Part shown: one piece after another, positions 34,901-40,505 of the stretch
How the letters are laid out: the number at the start of each line of letters is the position of its first letter
How positions within the stretch are numbered: position 1 is the stretch's first letter
DNA from: Nocardia sp. NBC_00416
Lineage (GTDB): Bacteria > Actinomycetota > Actinomycetes > Mycobacteriales > Mycobacteriaceae
Assembly (NCBI RefSeq): GCF_036032445.1
Contig: NZ_CP107932.1
Location: 7,132,501-7,196,500 of the forward strand
Reading direction: 5' to 3'
DNA: 64,000 nt
Position numbers and translations under genes: made by a program
Notes under the pieces: model-generated
What the model was told of the DNA's origin: nothing
The model's input: only the letters and a program-made list of their open reading frames with translations
The model's database searches: none

Positions 34901-35062
34901 GCGACACTGGAGGTGCCGGCCGACCGGCAGGAATGGGCGCGCACCCATCGCGACCTGATCGCCCGGGAGATCCTGGCCGTCGAACTGGAATTCGGCCCCG
35001 CCGGGCCGGACGCCGCCGATCTGACCGGCGGCGCACGCGCACGGATCGTCAAGGCGGGCTGA
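31925..35062 (+). CDS. ileS: isoleucyl-tRNA synthetase
   Basis: The 1045-aa class I synthetase has HYGH (68-71, in GLPHYGHLLTG) as its HIGH motif and KMSKS (621-625). Its CP1 editing domain includes IWTTTPWTLPSNLAVAV. Features such as FGWDCHGLPAE and the long C-terminal anticodon-binding region without a bacterial zinc tail place it in the eukaryote-like IleRS group, which is also found in mycobacteria and is typically insensitive to mupirocin. It charges tRNA-Ile in the cytosol. The ATG at 31925 follows the T-box-controlled GAGGAG site. A 14-bp hairpin ends the transcript. Confidence 0.95.
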   Translation: MADENSSSSAYPRVDLGGSGMSFPELERAVLDAWAADGTFRASIDHRGAEAAEFVFYDGPPFANGLPHYGHLLTGYVKDVIPRFQTMRGKRVERRFGWDCHGLPAEIEAEKQLGITDKSQIDSMGLAEFNAACRTSVLRYTGEWRDYVTRQARWVDFDNDYKTLDLDFMESVMWAFKSLHDKGLVYQGFRVLPYSWYEQTPLSNQETRLDDAYKMRQDPAVTVDMVLRVPADHPLAELDGAAALIWTTTPWTLPSNLAVAVHPDVRYVQVRGADGKRYVLAAERLGHYARELGDEPEVLGEYDGAALVGLDYLPPFDFFLGHPRAHRVLSADYVATDSGTGLVHMAPAFGEEDMEVCSANGIELVQPLDQGGKFTSMVPPYEGLMVFDANPVIIKDLKAAGKLLRHETVEHSYPHSWRSGQPLIYMAVPSWFVAVTEFRDRMVELNKQINWVPEHIRDGQFGKWLEGARDWNISRNRYWGSPIPVWTSDDPAYPRVDVYGSLDELERDFGVRPTDLHRPVIDELTRPNPDDPTGRSTMRRVPEVLDCWFESGSMPFAQVHYPFENQDWFGTHFPGDFIVEYNGQTRGWFYNLHVLSTALFDSPAFSNVVAHGIVLGDDGLKMSKSKGNYPDVNEVFERDGSDAMRWFLMSSPVLRGGNLIVTERGIREGASHALRPLWNAWTFLQLYADRPGVWRTDSPHVLDRYILAKLAHTRDVMTDALQELDIAGACEELRTFADALTNWYVRRSRSRFWSEERDAVDTLHTVLEVVTRLAAPLLPLVTEVIWRGLTGARSVHLTDWPDAETLPRDPELVAAMDEARSVCSTVLSLRKAQKLRVRLPLAEVTIAAPDAARLAPYADIIADEVNVKKVDLTTDIAAHGRFELAVNARAAGPRLGKDVQRVIKAVKAGDWSENADGVVSAAGIDLLPEEYTQRLVAAEPESTAALPGNAGLVVLDSVVTDELEAEGWARDIIRDLQETRKSLGLDVSDRIAATLEVPADRQEWARTHRDLIAREILAVELEFGPAGPDAADLTGGARARIVKAG

Positions 35063-35069
35063 GGATCCA

Positions 35070-35101
35070 CCGCCGGCCGGACCGCCGGGTCCGGCCGGCG
35101 G
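35070..35101 (+). terminator. 14-bp perfect hairpin after ileS
   Basis: CCGCCGGCCGGACC (35070-35083) and its exact complement (35088-35101) flank a GCCG loop, 7 nt after the ileS stop. A tandem 14-bp repeat (GGCTGTTCGCTGGG at 35100 and 35114) follows directly. Confidence 0.7.
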
Positions 35102-35246
35102 CTGTTCGCTGGGTGGCTGTTCGCTGGGCCCTTGCCGGAGATCCGGTTGCGAGAGGGATCTACGCGTGCCCCAGTTGTTCCTCAGGTGGCCGTAAACGCG
35201 TCGAGGTCGTGAGGTCATGGCCGTGACCAGGGCGCGTGGTCCGCAC

Positions 35247-35252
35247 TAGGGT
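35247..35252 (+). promoter_or_regulatory. -10 box (TAGGGT) of a probable leaderless promoter
   Basis: TAGGGT ends 8 nt before the ATG at 35261, with no ribosome site between them. Confidence 0.4.
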
Positions 35253-35260
35253 GGGGCCTT

Positions 35261-36229
35261 ATGGCTTCGGACAATCCCGACGAATGGTGGCGGCATTCCC
35301 CTGAGGGACAACAGAAGAGCTCTCCTTCGGGGCAGTGGCAGCAGGGCTACCAGTCGCAGGGCGGGCAGCACAGTACGGGCGGGCAGCAGAGTACGGGCGG
35401 GCAATGGGGGCCGGCCGCGGGCCACGGCCCGCAGCCCACACCGCAGCAGGGCGCTTGGGAGGTGCCGCCGCTGGATGCCGGCGGGTACGGGAGTCCGCCG
35501 CCGAAGAGCAACGGTCCGTTGATCGCGGTGCTGGTCGCCGTGGTGGTGCTGGTGCTGGTCGGTGTGGTCGGACTGGTGGTGCTGCAATCGCGGGGGTCGG
35601 CGGAGGACCCCGCGGATATCGCCGCCGGAACTTCGTCGGCGGTCACCGATTCCGCCGGCCCCTCCGCCTCGGCATCGGCGACCTCCACCACGGCGACCAC
35701 CAGCGCGCTGCCCTCCGCGGGCGAACCGGCGCTGCGCGAGGGGGTGGCGCCGGTCGCGATACTCGGTCCGACCTGGCAGGCGGGCGAGGACACCTACACC
35801 ATGGCGTTCAAGGGCTGGCCCTTCGCTTTTCGTACGCCGGGGTCCTGGGGATGCATGAAGGGCTCGGTCGACAAGATCCCCGATGCCGAGGCCTGGGGGT
35901 GCGTCGATGAAGGCAATTCCGCTGCCGGACAGAAGGTGAACCTCATTCTCCGCAAATGTCCGGCGACCTGCGATGCCGCGACGCGGACCCGATTCGACAA
36001 CGAGTGGTTCGATGCTCCCGGTACGGCGCAGCGGTTCGACGACCGCACTTCCTACGTGCAGACGGCGTCGAATCAGCAGGGTAAGTTCACGGTGGATTTC
36101 AGCAGGTACATCGCGGCGGAACCGGGTGGCGAACCGGTCTGGCAGCTGGGGGTCTTCGTGGAGTCCCCGCCGGGCTCCAAGGATGCGGTGCTGAAGACCC
36201 TGAACGACATATCCACCCAAACGCAATAA
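35261..36229 (+). CDS. membrane-anchored extracellular protein of unknown function
   Basis: The 322-aa protein has a Gln/Gly/Ser-rich cytosolic N-terminus (1-82) with a short tandem repeat (GGQHST GGQQST GGQ), one strong membrane helix (about 86-108) and a Ser/Thr/Ala-rich stalk. The outer domain is about 170 residues long with four cysteines (GSWGCMKG, EAWGCVDEG, LRKCPATCDAA), which could form two disulfides. Corynebacteriales encode many such single-pass proteins beside wall genes. I do not recognise a named family and no catalytic motif is visible. The start follows a TAGGGT box at leaderless spacing. Confidence 0.75.
   Translation: MASDNPDEWWRHSPEGQQKSSPSGQWQQGYQSQGGQHSTGGQQSTGGQWGPAAGHGPQPTPQQGAWEVPPLDAGGYGSPPPKSNGPLIAVLVAVVVLVLVGVVGLVVLQSRGSAEDPADIAAGTSSAVTDSAGPSASASATSTTATTSALPSAGEPALREGVAPVAILGPTWQAGEDTYTMAFKGWPFAFRTPGSWGCMKGSVDKIPDAEAWGCVDEGNSAAGQKVNLILRKCPATCDAATRTRFDNEWFDAPGTAQRFDDRTSYVQTASNQQGKFTVDFSRYIAAEPGGEPVWQLGVFVESPPGSKDAVLKTLNDISTQTQ
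35359..35403 (+). repeat. 18-bp tandem repeat (2.5 copies) inside the membrane-protein gene
   Basis: GGGCGGGCAGCACAGTAC (35359-35376), a copy with one change (35377-35394) and a half copy (35395-35403) encode GGQHST, GGQQST and GGQ. The 6-codon unit keeps frame, so copy number can vary without disrupting the gene. Confidence 0.7.
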
Positions 36230-36236
36230 ACATCTT

Positions 36237-36252
36237 TGTGATTTAGATCACA
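36237..36252 (+). promoter_or_regulatory. CRP/GlxR-type operator, perfect half-sites
   Basis: TGTGATTTAGATCACA matches the cAMP-receptor consensus TGTGA-N6-TCACA exactly, including the central TA-containing spacer favoured by GlxR of Corynebacterium and Cmr/CRP (Rv3676) of mycobacteria. It lies 8 nt after the previous gene and about 255 nt before the NlpC/P60 gene, upstream of its structured leader. It probably controls that gene's promoter. Confidence 0.8.
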
Positions 36253-36305
36253 TGCTGAAAGTTTGCCAGACTCTTGTCGGCCTTCGGTCAGGCGGGCAAA
36301 ATCAT

Positions 36306-36480
36306 CGCCGATACCGCTGAGTCCGGGCCTCCGGACGACCGGGAACGGTGATCATTTCGTTCGGTTCTACCTGAGTGAAGTTGCGTCGGAGCCGATTCAC
36401 CCGGCGTGACCCCTGTGGTTGCGGTATCCCACCCCCGTGGCGGGTGCCGCGAGTAAACCGGGGCGCCGCACGGCGCCCCG
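36306..36480 (+). promoter_or_regulatory. long structured leader, candidate ydaO-type (c-di-AMP) riboswitch
   Basis: The 255-nt leader of the NlpC/P60 gene contains GCCGATACCGCTGAGTCCGG, then a hairpin GTCCGG-gcct-CCGGAC (36321-36336), GGGAACGG (36341-36348), a T-rich loop and GAGTGAAG (36373-36380). This order resembles the first half of ydaO riboswitches, which sense cyclic di-AMP and control wall hydrolases in actinobacteria. The conserved 3' half (CCGUCAGCUAAC-like) is not clear. A 10-bp hairpin (36459-36468 with 36471-36480) lies 14 nt before the ribosome site and could be the expression platform. Confidence 0.42.
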
Positions 36481-36507
36481 GGCACCGACGGGCAGAAGGG
36501 TGGGCAC

Positions 36508-37023
36508 GTGATCGGAATTGCACTGCGCCGGGGTATCGCCGGCTTGCTTCTCGCGACGGCTGTCGGGGCCGCCGCGGCCGCGCCCGGGTGGGCGCAGACC
36601 GGAAGTGGTGCCAGCGGATCGTCCTCCGGCTCTGGATCGCTCAGCGCCAGCGGATCGGCGGCCCTGCCGGTCTCGAGCAGCAACGGGCTCGGCGCGCTCG
36701 CCGCGGCGACGTCGCAGACCGGGAAAATGTACGAATGGGGTGCGACCGGCCCGGATACCTGGGACTGCTCCGGACTCGTGCAGTGGGCCTTCAGTCAGGT
36801 GGGCGTCATGATCCCGCGCACGACCTGGGAACAGGCCGAGGCGGGCGCCTCGGTGCCGCGCTACGCGCTCTCGCCGGGTGACGTCATCATCATCAACGAA
36901 GACGCCTCCCACGTCGGAATCTACGCGGGGTTCGGCCAGGTGCTCAATGCCTACGGCGCGGGCGTTCCCGTGGGGCTGAGTCCGCTCGGCCAGTTCTACA
37001 TCTACAGCATCCGGCGGTTCTGA
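36508..37023 (+). CDS. secreted NlpC/P60 family peptidoglycan endopeptidase
   Basis: The 171-aa secreted enzyme has a signal peptide (LRRGIAGLLLATAVGAAAAAPGWAQ, cleavage about residue 29), a Ser/Gly linker and a compact NlpC/P60 domain. The catalytic Cys87 lies in TWDCSGLVQWAF and His135 in ASHVGIYAG; the usual third polar residue position reads LNAYG, an Asn instead of His. Such enzymes cut D-Glu-mDAP bonds in the wall stem peptide. The GTG start has GAAGGGTGG upstream. A CRP/GlxR site and a long leader RNA suggest tight control, as for resuscitation-type wall hydrolases. It converges with galU across a shared hairpin. Confidence 0.87.
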   Translation: MIGIALRRGIAGLLLATAVGAAAAAPGWAQTGSGASGSSSGSGSLSASGSAALPVSSSNGLGALAAATSQTGKMYEWGATGPDTWDCSGLVQWAFSQVGVMIPRTTWEQAEAGASVPRYALSPGDVIIINEDASHVGIYAGFGQVLNAYGAGVPVGLSPLGQFYIYSIRRF

Positions 37024-37053
37024 CGGTCCGGAGGCGACCCGCCGCCGGACCGT
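37023..37053. terminator. bidirectional terminator between nlpC/P60 and galU-type gene
   Basis: ACGGTCCGG (37023-37031) and CCGGACCGT (37045-37053) form a 9-bp stem in the 32-bp gap between two convergent genes, starting within the nlpC/P60 stop codon. Confidence 0.55.
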
Positions 37054-37055
37054 GC

Positions 37056-37931
37056 TCAGTCCACCTGTCGGCGCAGCAGCGGTCCGTAGTCCGGATGCGC
37101 CAGCGCCGAGGCGAACTGCGCGATCAGATAGTCCCCGGGGTTGCCGGTGTCGTACCAGCGGCCCTGGATGACCTGCCCGTACACGGCATGGTTCGCCGCA
37201 TAGGCGTTGATGGAGTCGGTCAGGTATACCTCGCCGGTGCGGTGGGCGTACCAGCTCTCCGTCTGTTCGCGCAGTTCGTCGATGATGCCCGGCGTCACCA
37301 CATATCCGCCGATGGCCGCGTAGGCCGAGGGTGCGTCCGCCGGTTTGGGCTTCTCCACCAGGCCCGAGATGCGCAGTAGGCCGTCGTCCAGATCCTCCCG
37401 GACCACCGGGACGCCGTAGCGTTGCGATTCTGTCGGGTTCATCGGCATCAGGGCCAGTACCGGGCAGCCGGTCGATTCGTAGGCGCGGATCAACTGCTGG
37501 GCGCGCGGCTCCTCGGCCACGAACACATCATCGGGCCACAGCACCAACATCGGCTCGTCGGCGGCGGTGCGGGCCGCGTTCAGGACCGGGGTGCCGTTAC
37601 CGTACGGCCCTTGCTGATCCAGATAGGTGATATGGCCCAGCCGGGACAGTTCGCCGACCTCCTCCACCGCGTCCGCGTAGGCGGACTTCCCGTCGGCGCG
37701 CAACTGGGCGACCAGGGCGGGGTTGGGCCGGAAATGGTCCTGGATCAGCGATTTCCCGCCGCTGACCACGATGGTGATATCGGTGATCCCGGAGGCCACC
37801 AGCTCACGTACCGTGTGCTCGATCACCGGCTTGTCGCCGACCGGCAGCATCTCCTTGGGGATCGCCTTGGTCAGCGGCAGCAGTCGGGAACCGATACCGG
37901 CAGCGGGGATCACGGCCTTGCGGATCTTCAT
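37056..37931 (-). CDS. galU: GalU-type UTP-glucose-1-phosphate uridylyltransferase
   Basis: The 291-aa nucleotidyltransferase has the sugar-nucleotide signature AVIPAAGIGSRLLPLTKAIPKEMLP (seen over residues 6-30), a WPDDVFV metal site, GYVVTPGIID and RWYDTGNPGDYLIA. This is the GalU/YtdA layout; the enzyme makes UDP-glucose (or a related UDP-sugar) from UTP and the sugar 1-phosphate. The sequence differs noticeably from the main GalU that I recall from mycobacteria (here GIGSRLLP instead of GLGTRFLP), so it may be a paralogue with another sugar. The ATG at 37931 is clear. It is convergent with nlpC/P60 and divergent from dinB. Confidence 0.8.
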   Translation of the reverse strand: MKIRKAVIPAAGIGSRLLPLTKAIPKEMLPVGDKPVIEHTVRELVASGITDITIVVSGGKSLIQDHFRPNPALVAQLRADGKSAYADAVEEVGELSRLGHITYLDQQGPYGNGTPVLNAARTAADEPMLVLWPDDVFVAEEPRAQQLIRAYESTGCPVLALMPMNPTESQRYGVPVVREDLDDGLLRISGLVEKPKPADAPSAYAAIGGYVVTPGIIDELREQTESWYAHRTGEVYLTDSINAYAANHAVYGQVIQGRWYDTGNPGDYLIAQFASALAHPDYGPLLRRQVD

Positions 37932-38136
37932 CGTCCGATCATCACATATCGGTGACCCGGGTAGCGGCATCCCGGTCCGGACCGATGACACCGGAAATGC
38001 CCGGTGGGCGGGTCCGGCGGGCCGTCGGCAGCGAGCGCGCCCATCCAGGGAATCTCCGGCAACCCAGTAGTGACCGACCCGCATCCGGCCCGCGGCGGCC
38101 CGAACCTGTCGGCGACCCCGCGTAGATTCTGCGTTC

Positions 38137-38220
38137 ATGGACACCAGCAGGGGCGTGACCGGACGGCGGCGAAGGCCGCGGTGGCGGCCGGCCGGGAAAT
38201 GGTGGGCCACTCCGTGGTGA
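38137..38220 (+). CDS. 27-codon leaderless-type ORF overlapping the dinB start region
   Basis: TAGATT (38123-38128) is a -10-like box 8 nt before ATG 38137. The ATG opens a 27-codon Arg/Trp-rich frame (MDTSRGVTGRRRRPRW...) that ends at TGA 38218-38220. The stop overlaps an in-frame dinB GTG (38217) as GTGA. The geometry suggests a leader peptide coupled to dinB; the composition could equally be chance in GC-rich DNA. No LexA box was seen here. Confidence 0.35.
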   Translation: MDTSRGVTGRRRRPRWRPAGKWWATPW

Positions 38221-39773
38221 GCGGCCGGCATCCGGATGTCGATCCGGTACATGGTTCGCTGTCGGCCGAGACTTCCCGGCGCTGGGTGCTGCACATCGAT
38301 ATGGACGCGTTCTTCGCCTCCTGCGAACAACTGACGCGTCCGACCCTGCGTGGGCGGCCGGTACTCGTCGGCGGGACCGGAGGGCGGGGTGTGGTCGCGG
38401 GAGCGAGTTACGAGGCGCGGGTCTTCGGGGCGCGTTCGGCGATGCCGATGCAGTACGCGCGGCGACTGGTCGGCGTCTCGGCGGTGGTCGTTCCGCCGCG
38501 GGGCGCGCTGTACGGAACGCTGAGCGGGCGGGTCTTCGAAACGCTGCGGGGGCGGATCCCGGTGCTGGAGACGCTGTCGTTCGACGAGGCGTTCGCCGAG
38601 CCGGCGGAATTGGCCGGAGCGAGCGTGGCCGAGGTCGCCGCGTTCTGTGCCGAGTTGCGCACGGAGGTCCGGGAGCGCACCGGCCTGGTGGCCTCGGTCG
38701 GGGCGGGGCGTGGGAAACAGCTGGCCAAGATCGCGTCCGGCATGGCCAAACCCGACGGGATACGGGTGATCGCACCGGGTGAACAGCAGGCGCTGCTGTC
38801 CGCGCTGCCGGTGCGCAAACTGTGGGGGATCGGACCTGTCGCGGAGAGCCGGCTGCGCGCCCTCGGGATCGAAACGGTGGGAGCCTTCGCGGCGCTTCCG
38901 GAGTCAGAGGCGGCGTCCGTTCTGGGCGGCAGTGTGGGCGCGGCCCTGCACCGCCTCGCCCGCGGGATAGACGACCGGCCGGTCACCGAACGTGCCGAGG
39001 CCAAACAGATCAGTGCCGAGACCACGTATGAACACGACATCGTCACGCTGGAGAGATTGCGCCCGGCGATCAGCGAGATGGCCGCCGCCGCCCATCGCCG
39101 GCTCGTGCGCGACGGTCGCGCCGCCCGTACCGTGGTGCTGAAGCTCCGCCGCGCCGATATGAGCATCACCACCCGATCCACCACGCTCGCCTATGCGACC
39201 GAGGATCTGCCGACGCTCACCGCCGCCGCCCAGCGGGCCGCGGTGGACCCGCGTGAGCTGGGACCTATCCGGTTGGTCGGTGTCGGGTACGCGGGGCTGT
39301 CCACGATTCGACAGGAATCGCTGTTCCCGGAACTGGATCGGCTGGGCGCCGAGCCTGCCGACCGGGCCGGGGCCGGGCTGTCCGGCGTCACCGGATCGGC
39401 GCCGGACGGCGGTGCGGCGGGGTCGGATTCTCTGGCGCCCGCCGAAGAGAGCTCTGTGGATTCGGTAAGACCCGCGCCGGGTGCGGCGGGCTCGGCCGCC
39501 GGGGGGCCCCCGGGCCCGGTCTCCGGATCCGGACCCGCCGAAAACGTCACTGTCGCGCCGAGTTCCGGCATCTCCGCTGGTGGCGACGCACTCTGGCGGC
39601 CGGGTACGGATGTGCGGCATCCCGAATGGGGATTCGGCTGGATACAGGGTTCGGGGCACGGGCGAGTGACCGTGCGATTCGAGACGCGCTCGACAGGACC
39701 GGGGATCGCGCGTACTTTCGCTGCCGACAACAGGGAGTTGTGCCCGGCGAGCCCGCTCGACAGTCTGTCCTGA
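38199..39773 (+). CDS. dinB: DNA polymerase IV (Y-family, DinB) with C-terminal extension
   Basis: The 524-aa translesion polymerase has the palm motif LHIDMDAFFASCEQ (Asp34, Asp36), YEARVFGARSAMPMQYARRL, the catalytic LSFDEAF (Asp129-Glu130), the helix-hairpin-helix LWGIGPVAESRLRALGI and a little-finger domain ending near residue 390. The remaining 130 residues are unusual: a Gly/Ala/Pro linker and a small terminal domain (LWRPGTDVRHPEWGFGWIQG...RFAADNRELCP-like) seen in some actinobacterial DinB proteins. The start could be ATG 38199 or GTG 38217; the latter overlaps a small upstream ORF. No beta-clamp motif was identified at the extreme C-terminus. Confidence 0.88.
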   Translation: MVGHSVVSGRHPDVDPVHGSLSAETSRRWVLHIDMDAFFASCEQLTRPTLRGRPVLVGGTGGRGVVAGASYEARVFGARSAMPMQYARRLVGVSAVVVPPRGALYGTLSGRVFETLRGRIPVLETLSFDEAFAEPAELAGASVAEVAAFCAELRTEVRERTGLVASVGAGRGKQLAKIASGMAKPDGIRVIAPGEQQALLSALPVRKLWGIGPVAESRLRALGIETVGAFAALPESEAASVLGGSVGAALHRLARGIDDRPVTERAEAKQISAETTYEHDIVTLERLRPAISEMAAAAHRRLVRDGRAARTVVLKLRRADMSITTRSTTLAYATEDLPTLTAAAQRAAVDPRELGPIRLVGVGYAGLSTIRQESLFPELDRLGAEPADRAGAGLSGVTGSAPDGGAAGSDSLAPAEESSVDSVRPAPGAAGSAAGGPPGPVSGSGPAENVTVAPSSGISAGGDALWRPGTDVRHPEWGFGWIQGSGHGRVTVRFETRSTGPGIARTFAADNRELCPASPLDSLS

Positions 39774-39871
39774 GGGGGCGCCGGGTAGTTTGGTCCCGGG
39801 CAGCGCTGCCGGCTCCGGTGGATCTGTCCCATTATCACGACTCCGAACCCTCGAACGCAAAGGACGAGCAG

Positions 39872-40381
39872 TTGAAGCTTCGCAAGACCGGACGTATCGC
39901 GATCGCCGGCCTGGCCGCCGTGGCCGCGCTGACCCTGACCGCGTGTGGTAGCGATGATTCCGACTCGGACACCAAGGCCGCGAGCACCACGTCCGCGTCG
40001 GCCGCCGCCTCCGACGAGGCCGCCGCCGATCTGCCTCCGGTGCCCACCGCTGCCGATCTGAACACCCAGCTCCAGCGCGCGCTCGACCCGGCTGTTCCGA
40101 ACGAGGAGAAGCTGGGGATGGTGCAGGGCGCCGAGGCGGATCCGGAGCTGCCGGCGAAACTGACCCAGTTCTATACCGATTCGGGCGCCACCATCGAGGT
40201 CACCGAGGTGAACGACTTCGCCGACACCCTCAATGCCAAGGCCAATTTCAAACTGGGCGACACCCAGAACGTCGTCGACGTCCCCTTCGTCGCCGAGGAC
40301 GGGGTCTGGAAGGTCGAGAAGACCTGGGCCTGCAACATGCTCGCCCAGGCTCAGGTGCAGTCGCCGGCCTGCGTGGCCTGA
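39872..40381 (+). CDS. MTB12-like lipoprotein
   Basis: The 169-aa lipoprotein has a signal sequence KLRKTGRIAIAGLAAVAALTLTAC with lipidated Cys25, an Asp/Ser/Ala-rich spacer, and a domain beginning LPPVPTAADLNTQLQRALDP. That start and the later VDVPFVAEDGVWKVEKTWAC resemble the low-molecular-weight antigen MTB12 (CFP-2) fold of mycobacteria, a secreted antigen of unknown function. The TTG at 39872, with AAAGGACGAG upstream, gives a proper signal peptide; longer frames would read through the dinB tail. A hairpin with a short T-run follows. Confidence 0.72.
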   Translation: MKLRKTGRIAIAGLAAVAALTLTACGSDDSDSDTKAASTTSASAAASDEAAADLPPVPTAADLNTQLQRALDPAVPNEEKLGMVQGAEADPELPAKLTQFYTDSGATIEVTEVNDFADTLNAKANFKLGDTQNVVDVPFVAEDGVWKVEKTWACNMLAQAQVQSPACVA

Positions 40382-40397
40382 GTTCAGGATCATGGAA

Positions 40398-40428
40398 CCG
40401 GTCGGTCCGCACAGAGCGGACCGGCCGG
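40398..40428 (+). terminator. 13-bp hairpin after the MTB12-like gene
   Basis: CCGGTCGGTCCGC (40398-40410), loop ACAGA, and GCGGACCGGCCGG (40416-40428) form a 13-bp stem with one G-T wobble, followed by TTTCGTCTGT. This is the closest match to a classical intrinsic terminator in the window. Confidence 0.7.
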
Positions 40429-40491
40429 TTTCGTCTGTCGGGTCCGTGTGCTATCGGTGAGCGCAGCCGCAAGGGCCGCCGCGGTCCCCGC

Positions 40492-40497
40492 TAGGAT
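40492..40497 (+). promoter_or_regulatory. -10 box (TAGGAT) of a probable leaderless emb promoter
   Basis: TAGGAT ends 8 nt before GTG 40506 with no Shine-Dalgarno sequence between, supporting that GTG rather than the TTG at 40497 as the start. Confidence 0.5.
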
Positions 40498-40505
40498 TGC
40501 GCCCC

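Noticed and set aside
32279..35218. Very long open frame (979 codons) on the strand opposite ileS
   Set aside because: GC-rich codon usage leaves stop-free antisense frames; the product has no recognisable domain while the sense frame is a complete IleRS.
38004..38198. Upstream in-frame extension of dinB
   Set aside because: Would run across the galU-dinB intergenic region with no ribosome site; the conserved palm starts well downstream.
38080..38200. LexA/SOS box upstream of dinB
   Set aside because: No GAAC-N4-GTTC-type palindrome found.
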